64,000 nt of DNA from Anaerocolumna sedimenticola (GCF_009931695.1 NZ_CP048000.1:556001-620000); one strand, 5' to 3'; shown: positions 16,670 through 24,906, counted from the stretch's first letter. Notes: a model not told the origin generated them from the sequence alone. A program made the numbers and translations.

Positions 16670-17428
16670 TTATTTCTCCTCCTTTTTGCCTATGATTGCG
16701 AGGAATATCTCCTCCAATGTGGGTTGTTTTTCAATGTACTCAACCTTTGCGGGCGGGAACATCTTTTTTAACTCAGCGAGGGTGCCCTTAGCAATAATCT
16801 TTCCCTCATGCAGAATGGCAATCCGGTCGGCAAGCTGCTCGGCTTCATCCAAATACTGGGTGGTCAAAAATACCGTCGTTCCGCCGTCGGCAAGCTCTTT
16901 AACAATTTTCCATACCTCGATGCGCGCCTCGGGGTCAAGCCCGGTGGTCGGTTCGTCGAGGAAAATAAGCTGCGGTTTTCCTATAAGGCTCATGGCGATG
17001 TCAAGCCTGCGGCGCATACCTCCCGAATAGGTGGAAACCCTGCGGTCGGCGGCATCGGTCAAGCCAAAGCGTTTTAACAGATCGCCAGCCACCTGCCGGG
17101 GATTGGCAAGGTGTCGTAGCTTGGCGATCATGATAAGATTTTCCCGCCCGGTCAAAATCTCGTCCACGGCGGCAAACTGCCCGGTCAGGCTGATTGACTG
17201 TCTTACATTGTCAGGTTTTGATGTAACATTAAAGCCGTTTATAGTGGCAATTCCGCTATCTTGTTTAAGCAGCGTGGTGAGGATTCTTACAATCGTTGTC
17301 TTGCCCGCACCGTTGGAGCCGAGCAGGGCAAAAATACTGCCTTTTTCCACCTCAAAATCCACGCCTTTCAGAACATCAAGCTGTTTGTAAGACTTTTTCA
17401 GTCCTTTCACTTCAATTGCTTTTTCCAT
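16670..17428 (-). CDS. ABC transporter ATP-binding protein (DrrA-like)
   Basis: A 252-residue ATPase with Walker A GSNGAGKTT, signature YSGGMRRRLDIAMSL, Walker B LIFLDEPTTGLDPEAR and switch His replaced by Gln in LTTQYLDEAEQLADRI, which is a feature of the DrrA/CcmA-like drug exporters. The C-terminal tail after PTLEEIFLAI is the usual DrrA-type extension. It is coupled to the downstream ABC-2 permease and lies in the PadR operon. Confidence 0.88.
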   Translation of the reverse strand: MEKAIEVKGLKKSYKQLDVLKGVDFEVEKGSIFALLGSNGAGKTTIVRILTTLLKQDSGIATINGFNVTSKPDNVRQSISLTGQFAAVDEILTGRENLIMIAKLRHLANPRQVAGDLLKRFGLTDAADRRVSTYSGGMRRRLDIAMSLIGKPQLIFLDEPTTGLDPEARIEVWKIVKELADGGTTVFLTTQYLDEAEQLADRIAILHEGKIIAKGTLAELKKMFPPAKVEYIEKQPTLEEIFLAIIGKKEEK

Positions 17429-17442
17429 ACCGATATCCCCCT

Positions 17443-17793
17443 TTACTTTGTTTTATCCGTAACCTTTTTCATGGCCTTATTAGTTTCTTGGTTAACAGAT
17501 TCTTGATAGACGTCAGCGTAAGTTTTTGAATCTTTGATTAGATCGTCGCAGAAAGCCGCTACGTCTCTGCCCGTCACTTCGAGTACGCCTTTCCCCAAGG
17601 CCGCGCCCTCTTCAAAAAGATCGACAATCCCCGAGAGTAAACCCGTCCCGTCGGTTAGCTCTACAGGACCAACCTTAAAGAGATATTTCTGAATCTCTTT
17701 ATAAACAATCTGATAATCTTTAGGGAGCGCTTTGACGCGCGCCACGTGCGCTCTCCACTCTTTTTTGCCTTCGATAATATCTTGTATACTCAT
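17443..17793 (-). CDS. DUF1048 family protein
   Basis: A 116-residue helical protein that starts MSIQDIIEGKKEWRAH and includes LPKDYQIVYKEIQKYLF, both characteristic of DUF1048. The family consists of small cytoplasmic helical proteins of unknown function almost always encoded between a PadR repressor and an ABC drug exporter, as here. It is the second of two adjacent DUF1048 genes, with GGAGG upstream of its start. Confidence 0.82.
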   Translation of the reverse strand: MSIQDIIEGKKEWRAHVARVKALPKDYQIVYKEIQKYLFKVGPVELTDGTGLLSGIVDLFEEGAALGKGVLEVTGRDVAAFCDDLIKDSKTYADVYQESVNQETNKAMKKVTDKTK

Positions 17794-17802
17794 GTTATCC
17801 TC

Positions 17803-18150
17803 CTATTTACCTAATTTTTTAGCGATATTATTATTGAGTTGCTCGCGCCACTTGTCGCGGTAAGACTTTGCCCCTTCTTCACCGACCAGCGCCAAACAGA
17901 AGCCTTTGATATCATCACCCAAAACCTCCCCGACACTCTGACCGTCCGCCGCCGTTTCTTCGAGCAGGCCAAGCACATCGTCAAGAATTGGCATGAGGTT
18001 ACGACCGGTGAAATCTGAGTACGGCCAAATATTGGCCTTAATTTTTTCCCATGCCGCTTGATAATCAGCCGGCAGCTGTTGGGCTCGTAATTCAAAAGTT
18101 TTTAATTCTCTAGTCATGTCGTTGCCTGTAATTTTATCCCAAAAATTCAT
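17803..18150 (-). CDS. DUF1048 family protein
   Basis: A 115-residue helical protein related to the next gene downstream: LPADYQAAWEKIKANIW aligns with the LPKDYQIVYKEIQ stretch there. It starts at the base where the PadR gene ends, so it is translated directly after the regulator. Function unknown; the family travels with PadR and DrrAB-type exporters. Confidence 0.82.
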   Translation of the reverse strand: MNFWDKITGNDMTRELKTFELRAQQLPADYQAAWEKIKANIWPYSDFTGRNLMPILDDVLGLLEETAADGQSVGEVLGDDIKGFCLALVGEEGAKSYRDKWREQLNNNIAKKLGK

Positions 18151-18473
18151 TATTTTTTCTCCTTTAACTCGCTAATTTTTGTTGATACGAACTCCCATTT
18201 TTCCCAGAACTTCCTTAGTTCCTTGCGCCCTGCGTCATTAAGCACGTAAAATTTGCGCGGCGGCCCCATATCGGACGGTTTTTTTTCTATGTCCACAAGT
18301 TTATTCTTCTCAAGACGAACCAGAATGGTGTAGACCGTTCCATCCACAACATCTGAGAAGCCGAGAGCATTCAGCAACCTCGTGATTTCGTAGCCATAGG
18401 TTTCTCCTCGATTTATAATTTCAAGGACACAGCCCTCAAGCACACCTTTGAGCATTTCTGTTAGGTTTTCCAG
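18150..18473 (-). CDS. PadR family transcriptional regulator
   Basis: About 107 residues forming one winged-helix PadR domain: EMLKGVLEGCVLEII, YGYEITRLL, VDGTVYTILVRLEKNKLV and SDMGPPRKFYVLNDAG. The upstream frame has no good ATG near the domain start. AGAGG lies 8 bp before CTG 18473, so a CTG start giving LENLTEML is the best guess. PadR proteins repress drug exporter operons and release on binding the drug. It is the first gene of the PadR-DUF1048-DUF1048-DrrAB operon. Confidence 0.85.
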   Translation of the reverse strand: MENLTEMLKGVLEGCVLEIINRGETYGYEITRLLNALGFSDVVDGTVYTILVRLEKNKLVDIEKKPSDMGPPRKFYVLNDAGRKELRKFWEKWEFVSTKISELKEKK

Positions 18474-18533
18474 TACAATCACCTCTTTCACTATTCTGTA
18501 TAACTGATATTCAGTATTACTTACTACTGCTAT

Positions 18534-18562
18534 ATAGTAACACATACTAGTTGGTCTGTCAA
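18534..18562 (-). promoter_or_regulatory. Promoter of the PadR-DUF1048-DrrAB operon
   Basis: On the minus strand TTGACA (18562-18557) and TACTAT (18539-18534) are separated by exactly 17 bp. The -10 region is followed by AT-rich dyad sequence (ACTGAATATCAGT at about 18506-18518), a plausible PadR operator, which would give autorepression. Confidence 0.8.
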
Positions 18563-18616
18563 TAGTTTTTATTCTGAGTGCGGATAAATTGTTATTGACT
18601 TTTTTAGAATTATAAT

Positions 18617-18960
18617 ATGTCAAATGTTAATACATTATTAGAAATCGCAATTAGTGAAATATCTAGCAAAGAAGGCATTTTCAAAGGATGTCTAAAACAT
18701 CTGGTTGATACAGGTATGTTAGAGCATGTCTCCAGAGGAGTTGCCATATTTTATGAAAGGAAAGAGATTCGGATATGCAGATTCTATCAGAAGCATTTAA
18801 AAGATATGAAAAAGAGAAAAAGAACCACTTGATACGTTAAAATTAGATTTTGATTATACAAAAGACATTACATTTGTGGATGTTTGTGAAACAGTAGATA
18901 AACTTATGGCCCGGATTTATCAAAAACCGGTTAAAAATAACCCCATATACGGAGTTATTT
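18617..18960 (+). pseudogene. Decayed small coding region
   Basis: A 71-codon frame starts at 18617 (MSNVNTLLEIAISEISS), and a different frame downstream reads protein-like (LDTLKLDFDYTKDI, then FVDVCETVDKLMARIY). The parts do not form a single frame, and there is no good ribosome binding site. I recognise no family; it looks like the residue of one or two genes. Confidence 0.3.
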
Positions 18961-18968
18961 TTAACCGG
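18927..18968. terminator. Strong bidirectional terminator
   Basis: CCGGTTAAAAATAAC and GTTATTTTTAACCGG make a 15-bp perfect stem with a 12-nt loop. Both sides are followed by a T-run on their strand. It lies 15 bp beyond the stop of the minus-strand sugar dehydrogenase. Confidence 0.85.
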
Positions 18969-18983
18969 CCTTTTTGTCTGCTC

Positions 18984-20141
18984 TTACATAGAAGGCATCA
19001 GCCGGAGGATTTTATCATCCCCGGGATTCGGAAGCCCTCTGCCGTCCGTGTTGCTGGTAGTTAGGTATATGGAACCATCCCTTGCCTGATAGGCTTCTCT
19101 TAACCGTCCGTAACGACCCTGCAGTAATCGTTCCACATTAACAGCCTGTGTCCCGGATTCGTCGAAGGTGATTGCCATGAGTACACTCCCTCGGAGTGTT
19201 GATACAAGCAGCTGGCCTATCCTGGGCCCTCCGGTTGCAAAGGCAATTCCCGCAGGAGCCCAGGTTCCATTTCCGCTTTGAACGACAGGTTTAATAAAAT
19301 CATATCCCTGTATTTCTTCATCACCTGTAACAATCGGCCAGCCATAGTTGCCGCCCGGTTGTATGATATTAATTTCATCATGGCCTGTTTCTCCATGTTC
19401 CGAGGCATATAGTACATTATTGTTATTCCAGGCCAGGCCCTGAGGATTTCTGAATCCCAGGGCATAAACCGGCGAACCTGGAAAGGGGTTATCAGGCGGA
19501 ATACTTCCGTCTGTTCCGATCCGCAGAATTTTACCTGCCGGACTGTTGATATTCTGTGCAAGATTAAGATCACCGCCATCCCCGACAGTGATATACAGGT
19601 AACCGTCGGGGCCTATTTTTATCCTTCCGCCGACATGGAACTGGCCTGTCGGAATCCGGTCCAGAAGAATTTCCTCCTCTGACGCGGTATTATCCTCGAT
19701 GCGCATACGTACCACACGGCTGTAAAGTCTTCGGTTTTCCTCATAGGTATACATAAGATAAATATACCCGTTTGAAAGAAAATCCCTGTCTAAAGCAAGC
19801 CCCAAAAGCCCACCCTCTCCCATGTTTACAAAAGGAGGGCTGAATGTATACAACGGCTCCGGATTTAATATTCCGTTTTCTATGACCCGCAGGTTTCCGT
19901 TCCGCTCCGTAAAGAACAGCCTGCCGTCTTCACTGATGTCCACTGCCCAGGGTATATGGAGGTTTTCTGCAATAACCTGAATTTGAAATGAAGAAGTCTG
20001 AGAGTTAAGTATACCCAGCCGGATGTAATCCTTATTCCGGTACCAGGCAAGCATATGGCTTAAGGTGGTAAAACTTCGGTTAATCATGGCTTGTTCCTTG
20101 CTGCTGTTTACCGGCATAAACTGCCGTATTCTTCCTAGCAT
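18984..20141 (-). CDS. PQQ-type soluble aldose sugar dehydrogenase (GSDH beta-propeller)
   Basis: A 385-residue six-bladed beta-propeller of the glucose/sorbosone dehydrogenase family. Visible landmarks are the first blade NLHIPWAVDISEDGRLFFTER, the catalytic His region FHVGGRIKIGPDGYLYITVGDGGD, and NYGWPIVTGDE. Such enzymes oxidise aldoses using PQQ. No export signal is seen in the first 70 residues, unlike many relatives, and no PQQ synthesis genes are visible nearby, so cofactor supply is unclear. Flanked by a strong terminator and upstream AT-rich space; monocistronic. Confidence 0.8.
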   Translation of the reverse strand: MLGRIRQFMPVNSSKEQAMINRSFTTLSHMLAWYRNKDYIRLGILNSQTSSFQIQVIAENLHIPWAVDISEDGRLFFTERNGNLRVIENGILNPEPLYTFSPPFVNMGEGGLLGLALDRDFLSNGYIYLMYTYEENRRLYSRVVRMRIEDNTASEEEILLDRIPTGQFHVGGRIKIGPDGYLYITVGDGGDLNLAQNINSPAGKILRIGTDGSIPPDNPFPGSPVYALGFRNPQGLAWNNNNVLYASEHGETGHDEINIIQPGGNYGWPIVTGDEEIQGYDFIKPVVQSGNGTWAPAGIAFATGGPRIGQLLVSTLRGSVLMAITFDESGTQAVNVERLLQGRYGRLREAYQARDGSIYLTTSNTDGRGLPNPGDDKILRLMPSM

Positions 20142-20280
20142 TATATGGCAGGAAGCAGAATTATGTGCCAGTAAAAAAGGGCTTAAGAAATCTCATATCT
20201 GATGTACATTTGCCCTTGGAATTTCAGGCTGTTACTATGAGTTGAAACAGCCGTTTATGGTTACAAGGTGCATCCAGAAG

Positions 20281-20760
20281 TCATGTACGAAGTTTCAGCA
20301 ATTTACTTATAAAAATCACAATTGTGCCAAATAAAAGTATTAAGAATACCGGAAGAAACCACGCCGGCATCGGTTTTGTCAATGCGGAATTTACAGATAT
20401 AAAAACAAAATCGGCAACCACAATCACTTTTAAAGTAACAAGCATATTCTTTAATAGGCGATATACCTGTTCCCTGTTTTTCTCCGTAACCTGGATTCCG
20501 GTATTCCAGGCCCCGGGGAATCTTTCCAATACTGACAGTGCAATATAAAATAAAACACTAATGATTGGACATAACCATATTTCATTTTTATCTCCCCATC
20601 GGTCCACCGTACCGAGAGCATTATAATGTCCTGGTATTTTATCCGGGATATTACTCCAATTTAAAATTAAATATAGGAATACTCCAATTAACAAGATAAA
20701 ACAAATGCTATTCATGAAAATATCATACTTTGTTTTTTTTATAATAAATCTATCTTTCAT
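20281..20760 (-). CDS. DUF1648 domain membrane protein
   Basis: A 159-residue protein with about four hydrophobic segments. The DUF1648 signature lies between helices one and two: LNWSNIPDKIPGHYNALGTVDRWG, where a proline-glycine loop links the first helix to the next. The domain occurs in SdpI-type immunity proteins and in related regulators. Only the N-terminal half fits SdpI, so a direct immunity role is speculative. AAGGAG lies upstream of the start. Monocistronic. Confidence 0.75.
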   Translation of the reverse strand: MKDRFIIKKTKYDIFMNSICFILLIGVFLYLILNWSNIPDKIPGHYNALGTVDRWGDKNEIWLCPIISVLFYIALSVLERFPGAWNTGIQVTEKNREQVYRLLKNMLVTLKVIVVADFVFISVNSALTKPMPAWFLPVFLILLFGTIVIFISKLLKLRT

Positions 20761-21052
20761 AAAAAGCTCCTTTTTATTTGTATCTGCCTCTTATCTGTCA
20801 CCTATAATACAAGAAAATAGATGATAGAAAATCGTTAATCATTTCTTAACAAAAAAGTATATTAACATAGTAATATTGTAGCATAAGAGAGAGGAAAAGT
20901 CATACATTATCATTTTGAAGCTGATTGTGGCAGAATCACTTATCTGCCACGACCTTATGTACCGTTATGTGCGGCAAACGAGTGAGAACGTGTCTTTTGT
21001 TGGATAATAATCACACCCTATTTTGATACCCTAAAATGTGATAAACATCTCT
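20761..21052. other. Intergenic stretch with one hairpin
   Basis: No gene is supported here. A GTGGCAGA (20927-20934) / TCTGCCAC (20943-20950) hairpin stands in an otherwise AT-rich spacer. A short open frame (about 20864-20980) has no start codon. The block ends at the first dispersed structured repeat. Confidence 0.4.
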
Positions 21053-21150
21053 AACCGGAAGAAACACGCTTTGCGAGTTTCTTCGGTTCGCGTGCGCGTT
21101 CGAATTATTGCAAGCAAGCTTGCTAATTCTCACTTTGCTTTCGCGGAAAT
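21053..21150 (+). repeat. Dispersed structured repeat, copy 1
   Basis: The unit begins with a hairpin (CCGGAAGAAAC, a CGC-TTT-GCG tip, GTTTCTTCGG), continues with a GC-rich CGCGTGCGCG and a palindromic CAAGCAAGCTTGC, and ends with the conserved TAATTCTCACTTTGCTTTCG and CGGAAAT. Five copies occur in the window, all in this orientation, and each abuts an unrelated terminator hairpin. Here it lies beyond the 3' end of the SGNH gene. Confidence 0.8.
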
Positions 21151-21151
21151 G

Positions 21152-21188
21152 AAAAAGGGCACCGCATTTGTGCGGCAGCCCCATTTTT
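21152..21188. terminator. Terminator of the SGNH hydrolase gene
   Basis: GGGC-CCGCA and TGCGG-GCCC form an interrupted stem flanked by A- and T-runs, 27 bp beyond the SGNH stop on the minus strand. It directly abuts repeat copy 1. Confidence 0.75.
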
Positions 21189-21215
21189 ACAGTATGTAGC
21201 TCAATCTTAAAGTAT

Positions 21216-21860
21216 TTATTCCCTTACAAATCTCAGAAGATCTTCTAATATAGCATGATATCCATTCCCATACATGTGCATTCCTTCAATAGAGTACTCC
21301 GGTTTTAAATTTCCGCTTCTGTCATAAAGGTTTCTATTAATATTAATAAAATGTATTTGATTTTTTTCAGCCATCTGCTCCAGGGCAGAATTAGCTTCAT
21401 TAATTCTTTTGTTTGTTCTGATTTTGAGCACCTGTTTCATATCTTCGTCTCCAAAATCATACTCCCCGTTAACCGGATAATACGCCATATAATAAATCTT
21501 ACATTCCGGTAAATGCTCTATGATCTGTTTTATAATAGTTTCACAGCGGCCCATGAGAGCCTCCAGTGAATAATCCGGTTCATTTAAATCATTCGTACCG
21601 ATATTAATAAATACTTTGGATGGCTCTAATTCAAAGATCATCACATCCAAATATTGCAGCATCTGAGTTGTTGTAAATCCTCCTATACCCCGGTTATAAA
21701 TAGTTTCCCTGATATCATAATCCTGAATGAATTCATAAATCGGGAATTGTTCCATTAATGAAGATCCCGTAAACAGAATTTGACCTTTCTTAACATATTG
21801 GTTTAATATCTTATACCGATTAATTTTCTCCAGCTTTTCTTTGTCTAAAATCTCCTCCAT
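21216..21860 (-). CDS. SGNH/GDSL-type hydrolase
   Basis: A 214-residue esterase-like protein with all SGNH blocks: FTGSSLM (block I, catalytic Ser), NRGIGG (block II Gly), INIGTNDL (block III Asn) and EGMHMYGNGY (block V, catalytic His, with Glu at the usual Asp position). Length and motifs match platelet-activating-factor acetylhydrolase-like bacterial esterases, which often deacetylate sugars or lipids. No signal peptide is seen, so it is probably cytoplasmic. Monocistronic, terminated by the hairpin at 21152-21188. Confidence 0.83.
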   Translation of the reverse strand: MEEILDKEKLEKINRYKILNQYVKKGQILFTGSSLMEQFPIYEFIQDYDIRETIYNRGIGGFTTTQMLQYLDVMIFELEPSKVFINIGTNDLNEPDYSLEALMGRCETIIKQIIEHLPECKIYYMAYYPVNGEYDFGDEDMKQVLKIRTNKRINEANSALEQMAEKNQIHFININRNLYDRSGNLKPEYSIEGMHMYGNGYHAILEDLLRFVRE

Positions 21861-21932
21861 CTCTAACTTTTCCCTCCTATGTTCATTAATGTTTATTATA
21901 AAACTTTTAAGCGATAAAAACCATCTCTTTCC

Positions 21933-22109
21933 TTATTTATTTTCCATTTCCCCCAATGTCAGAATATTAGCATTCTCTCCATAAATCATATCATGCTTAA
22001 CAATTATCAGGATGCGGTCATAAGCATAATTGTAAATCTTTCTGGTATCGATCTGCTGATTCTCATGGTCAAGGCTGGCTGTCGGTTCATCCAGTATTAT
22101 TACTTTTTA
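21933..22109 (-). pseudogene. 3' end of an ABC ATPase gene interrupted by the IS element
   Basis: The minus-strand frame reads VIILDEPTASLD (Walker B and D-loop), then YNYAYDRILIIVKHD (switch region) and ends GEMENK-stop. The piece begins at the IS boundary at 22109. The missing upstream codons (RLSVERALLSNKK) lie on the other side of the element at about 23747-23786 in the same frame. The original gene was an ABC ATPase. Confidence 0.75.
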
Positions 22110-22175
22110 GGCTCTGTCACAACAAAGAGTTGATAATTTAGCAAATTAATAAGTGACTATTGTTTTAGCCACTTA

Positions 22176-22970
22176 TTAATTCGAGTTTGTATAATTATTT
22201 TTCCATTCTGAAAGAAAGATATTAATTTGTTCACTTGGCATAGCATACCCAGATTTAAAATTTCGAAAAATATCTTTTCCACCACCAATAGTAATCCCTG
22301 CAATTTCACAATTTTCATTCAAAACCACACTACCACTACTTCCACTATCTGCATATGCAGAATGTTTAATAATGCAATTTGTTTTACTTCCATCATCAAA
22401 TATTACTTCCACTGGTTTTTTTGATATTACTTTACCATAAGTAATTAAAGTGCTTCTTTCACTATAAGGCTTGCTAATACATACAATTCTTTCTTTATAA
22501 TTAGGTGATGAATCAGCAATCTTCAAAACACTAATATTTTCTCCTGATTGGAAACTTAATATAGCTAAATCATATTTTTCATCATAGTATTCTACTGTTG
22601 CAACTGGCAAACGCTCATAATATTCCTTTAACGGAAAATGTATTTTTGCATTATAATCTAAAACACGTAAAATTGTATTTTCTAAAGAATTCACTGCATG
22701 ATAAGCAGTAAGTACATAATATCTATTATCAACTTTTTGAAAAACCACTGCTCCAAAACCTGCTGAGTATCTAACTGAATCAACTTCCGTTTTACATTGA
22801 ACAATCTGTAAATTAGCCGAAAGAACTTCATCTGATATTTTCTGTGATATATCACTATATACTCGGGTCTTGCAAAGATAATCATAAATAAATGAATAAG
22901 CGATTAATAAACCCATCACAAGAAACAATACAGTAATACTACCAATTATTTTTTTGTATTTCATATTCAC
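22176..22970 (-). CDS. Membrane-anchored trypsin-like serine protease
   Basis: A 264-residue protein with an N-terminal membrane anchor (VLFLVMGLLIAYSFIYDYL, residues about 14-32) and a trypsin-like domain facing outward. The catalytic triad is visible: His in TAYHAV, Asp in YDLAILSF, and Ser in DSGSSGSVV, with a following AGITIGGG strand. It resembles S1-type proteases without a PDZ domain. It lies inside the IS element as passenger cargo, replacing the region where the transposase would normally end. AGGTGA precedes the start. Host role unknown. Confidence 0.8.
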   Translation of the reverse strand: MNMKYKKIIGSITVLFLVMGLLIAYSFIYDYLCKTRVYSDISQKISDEVLSANLQIVQCKTEVDSVRYSAGFGAVVFQKVDNRYYVLTAYHAVNSLENTILRVLDYNAKIHFPLKEYYERLPVATVEYYDEKYDLAILSFQSGENISVLKIADSSPNYKERIVCISKPYSERSTLITYGKVISKKPVEVIFDDGSKTNCIIKHSAYADSGSSGSVVLNENCEIAGITIGGGKDIFRNFKSGYAMPSEQINIFLSEWKNNYTNSN

Positions 22971-23018
22971 CTCATCTGTAAATTTTATATTGTTAATCTA
23001 AGCCATCAATGGAATTGG

Positions 23019-23703
23019 TTAGTTATTGATGTGCTGAATGTTGTAAATACCTTTTTTTGTCTTACCAGCCTTTAACTGGATTAAATCAATATCACTTTTT
23101 GTGGCAAATCTTGCATATGAGTTCATTTTATCAGTTACAAGAGTAGATTTACTCTCGATTCTGCCATTATAAAGATTATGTAAATCTTAGTAGATATACG
23201 ACCTGTATTTGTCATTTTTGCGATTGATAAACCATTTCTGTTAACCGCACAAGGAACGCAAACCTTTCGTGTGACAAACCACGCAAATGAGTAGAATAAC
23301 CTCTCTTATGAGTCTTTCTTGGCATTGAGAATGTTTTGTTCTTGATATGATTGCCCTTGTACGAGACAGTGAAAAAAGTTTCATCAGCCTCTACGATACC
23401 ATTTAGGGTAACACTTTCTGCCATGTTTTTAAGTGCATCTAATATCTTGTGTCTCCCAAAAAAAGCAGTGTTTCTGTGAATACCACAAATCATAGCAGTC
23501 TTACGAATAGAAAGACCATTCATCATACAGTCAATGTATTTCACCCATGCAGAGAGGTCTTTTCTTGTACCAGACACGATAGAATTAGTAGCAATCACAA
23601 AAGATTTACCACAATCCTTACATATATATCTTTGTGTATCATCTTTTCTATGACCATTACGAACTACATGACTCCTCTTGGTATTAATTCCTACTATTAT
23701 CAT
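23019..23703 (-). pseudogene. ISXO2/IS1595-type transposase, frameshifted and truncated
   Basis: The first frame holds a zinc ribbon (YICKDCGKSF), a helix-turn-helix (LSIRKTAMICGIHRNTAF) and the first DDE residue (VEADETFF). Two frame breaks follow, at 23263-23264 and 23186, each explained by one missing C/G. Beyond them the frame continues CAVNRNGLSIAK, LVTDKMNSYARFA (second Asp) and KGIYNIQHIN, then stops before the usual terminal helix. Whether the breaks are real or base-calling errors, the truncated C-terminus is real because the protease gene follows. Confidence 0.75.
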
Positions 23704-23786
23704 ATACTAAAAACTGTCAAATTCAACCGTATATTGTGACATAGCCCTTTTTTATTACTTAATAGAGCTCTCTCCACTGATAATCG

Positions 23787-23903
23787 TCAGAGAGAACTTG
23801 CTTCAATAGAATCAATTGAATGCTGACATTCTGTTGAACTTTGATTCGAAATGGCACACTCTTCCGTTGGCTCAGCTAAGATAGTAAATAAAGAATCTAT
23901 CAT
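23787..23903 (-). CDS. Short ORF, 38 codons, unknown (possibly an ABC-gene deletion product)
   Basis: ATG 23903 has AAAGGAG 9 bp upstream and leads to a 38-residue peptide (MIDSLFTILAEPTEE at the start, two cysteines and many Ser/Thr after). It stops at TGA, and the same frame then continues as the ABC ATPase remnant RLSVERALLSNKK. It is most likely the fused start of a deleted ABC gene. A peptide product cannot be excluded. Confidence 0.3.
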   Translation of the reverse strand: MIDSLFTILAEPTEECAISNQSSTECQHSIDSIEASSL

Positions 23904-24005
23904 GAAACCAACTCCTTTTATATTAATAAGAAAAGATCCAAATTTTGCAATCGGCTTTTAAATTGTTATTATAAGGCTTAAACTTATTACAATATTTCTT
24001 CCCAT

Positions 24006-24094
24006 AACCGGAAGAAACACGCTTTGTGAGTTTCTTCGGTTTGCGTACGCGTTCCAAGCAAGCTTGCTAATTCTCACTTTGCTTTCGCGGAAAT
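24006..24094 (+). repeat. Dispersed structured repeat, copy 2
   Basis: This copy matches copy 1 with a G-to-T change in the hairpin tip (CGCTTTGTG) and a 9-bp deletion before CAAGCAAGC. It is followed at once by a perfect ATGGCAGG/CCTGCCAT terminator stem. The surrounding 380 bp up to the tRNA hold no gene. Confidence 0.8.
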
Positions 24095-24099
24095 AAAAA

Positions 24100-24130
24100 A
24101 ACAATGGCAGGTATTAAACCTGCCATTGCC
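24100..24130. terminator. Terminator hairpin abutting repeat copy 2
   Basis: CAATGGCAGG and CCTGCCATTG form a 10-bp perfect stem with a 7-nt loop, preceded by a run of A. No gene ends nearby on either strand, so its client is unclear. Confidence 0.65.
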
Positions 24131-24479
24131 CATAAAATCTCTTTTTCGCTTGAATTATTTGATTTTCATCTACAACCTGAATCATTTAATAGTAAATCCG
24201 TTGTCTCCTAAAGCCTCCATCAATACCATCTCCTATATTCTGGTTAACAAATTCGCGCTACTTACAAGATATTTATATATGGAATACATGAAACAAATTC
24301 TATTGAAATTTACATTTCGCTTTTAGAACAAGCTTCTGTATCCACTACATATTATATCTAATTTGTTTTGTATTATACTTTAAATTATTATTTTTTTATC
24401 TCTCCATTAATTTTTTTCTGCTTAAGCTTCTTAAGCTGTTCCTAGTGTTATGCGCTCCTGTAAAAGGTCTGAAAAGACA

Positions 24480-24512
24480 AAAAAAAATGAAGTATGATAA
24501 CCTCATTTTTTG
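24480..24512 (-). terminator. Terminator of the tRNA-Gln gene
   Basis: Minus-strand AAATGA and TCATTT arms, with an inner GTAT/ATAC-type pairing, are followed by a nine-T run, right after the tRNA 3' end. Confidence 0.75.
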
Positions 24513-24514
24513 TA

Positions 24515-24586
24515 CTGGGCTACAAGGATTCGAACCTTGAGATGCTGGAGTCAGAGTCCAGTGCCTTACCGTTTGGCGATAGCCCA
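24515..24586 (-). tRNA. tRNA-Gln (anticodon CUG)
   Basis: The 72-nt cloverleaf is complete on the minus strand: acceptor TGGGCTA/TAGCCCA, anticodon stem CTGGA/TCCAG around the loop CTCTGAC with anticodon CTG, and T-arm AAGG-TTCGAAT-CCTT. The discriminator is G, and CCA is not encoded. Bacterial tRNA-Gln commonly has UUG; this one reads CAG codons. Confidence 0.9.
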
Positions 24587-24639
24587 TCATATTATATTTT
24601 GTGGTTTCTAGGACGAGATGTTCGTCAGCCACGAATGAT

Positions 24640-24668
24640 ATTATAATATAAATTAAATCATATTTCAA
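24640..24668 (-). promoter_or_regulatory. Promoter of the tRNA-Gln gene
   Basis: On the minus strand TTGAAA (24668-24663) and TATAAT (24645-24640) are 17 bp apart, ending about 54 bp before the mature tRNA 5' end. Confidence 0.75.
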
Positions 24669-24846
24669 GTAAAATTTTTAAAAAATTAAAAGATTTTTTT
24701 ATATTTTATTTTATTCTAAAATTCATGGTAATTTACAGTGTAAACTTAATCGTAAAATCTCATAAGTCAAAAACTTACATTAGCCAAAAAATGATATAAT
24801 AATATTAGTAATCATTAAAATAACCTATTCACACAGATTATATTCA

Positions 24847-24906
24847 CTTAGTAAATAAGCATGGTAAAATAGATCTCATTTCATACCCAATCGCTTATTT
24901 ACTAAG
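24847..24906. terminator. Inverted repeat after the PD40 gene, possible terminator
   Basis: CTTAGTAAATAAGC (24847-24860) and GCTTATTTACTAAG (24893-24906) are perfectly complementary, with a 32-nt loop. It lies about 40 bp beyond the stop of the PD40 gene on the minus strand. The rest of 24669-24947 is AT-rich without a supported gene. Confidence 0.5.

Larger units (their letters stand above)
22110..23746. mobile_element. IS1595-like insertion sequence with a protease passenger gene
   Basis: The ends are inverted repeats: GGCTCTGTCACAA at 22110-22122 and, on the other strand, GGCTATGTCACAA at 23746-23734. The element holds a trypsin-like protease gene and a degenerate ISXO2/IS1595-type transposase. 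Rejoining the flanks restores an ABC ATPase frame, with TAAAAAAG on one side and TAAAAAG on the other as an 8-bp target duplication that differs by one A. The IS1595 family is known for 8-bp duplications. Length 1637 bp. Confidence 0.8.

Noticed and set aside
24396..24668. 90-codon protein frame across the tRNA
   Set aside because: It overlaps tRNA-Gln and its promoter and terminator, and has no ribosome binding site.
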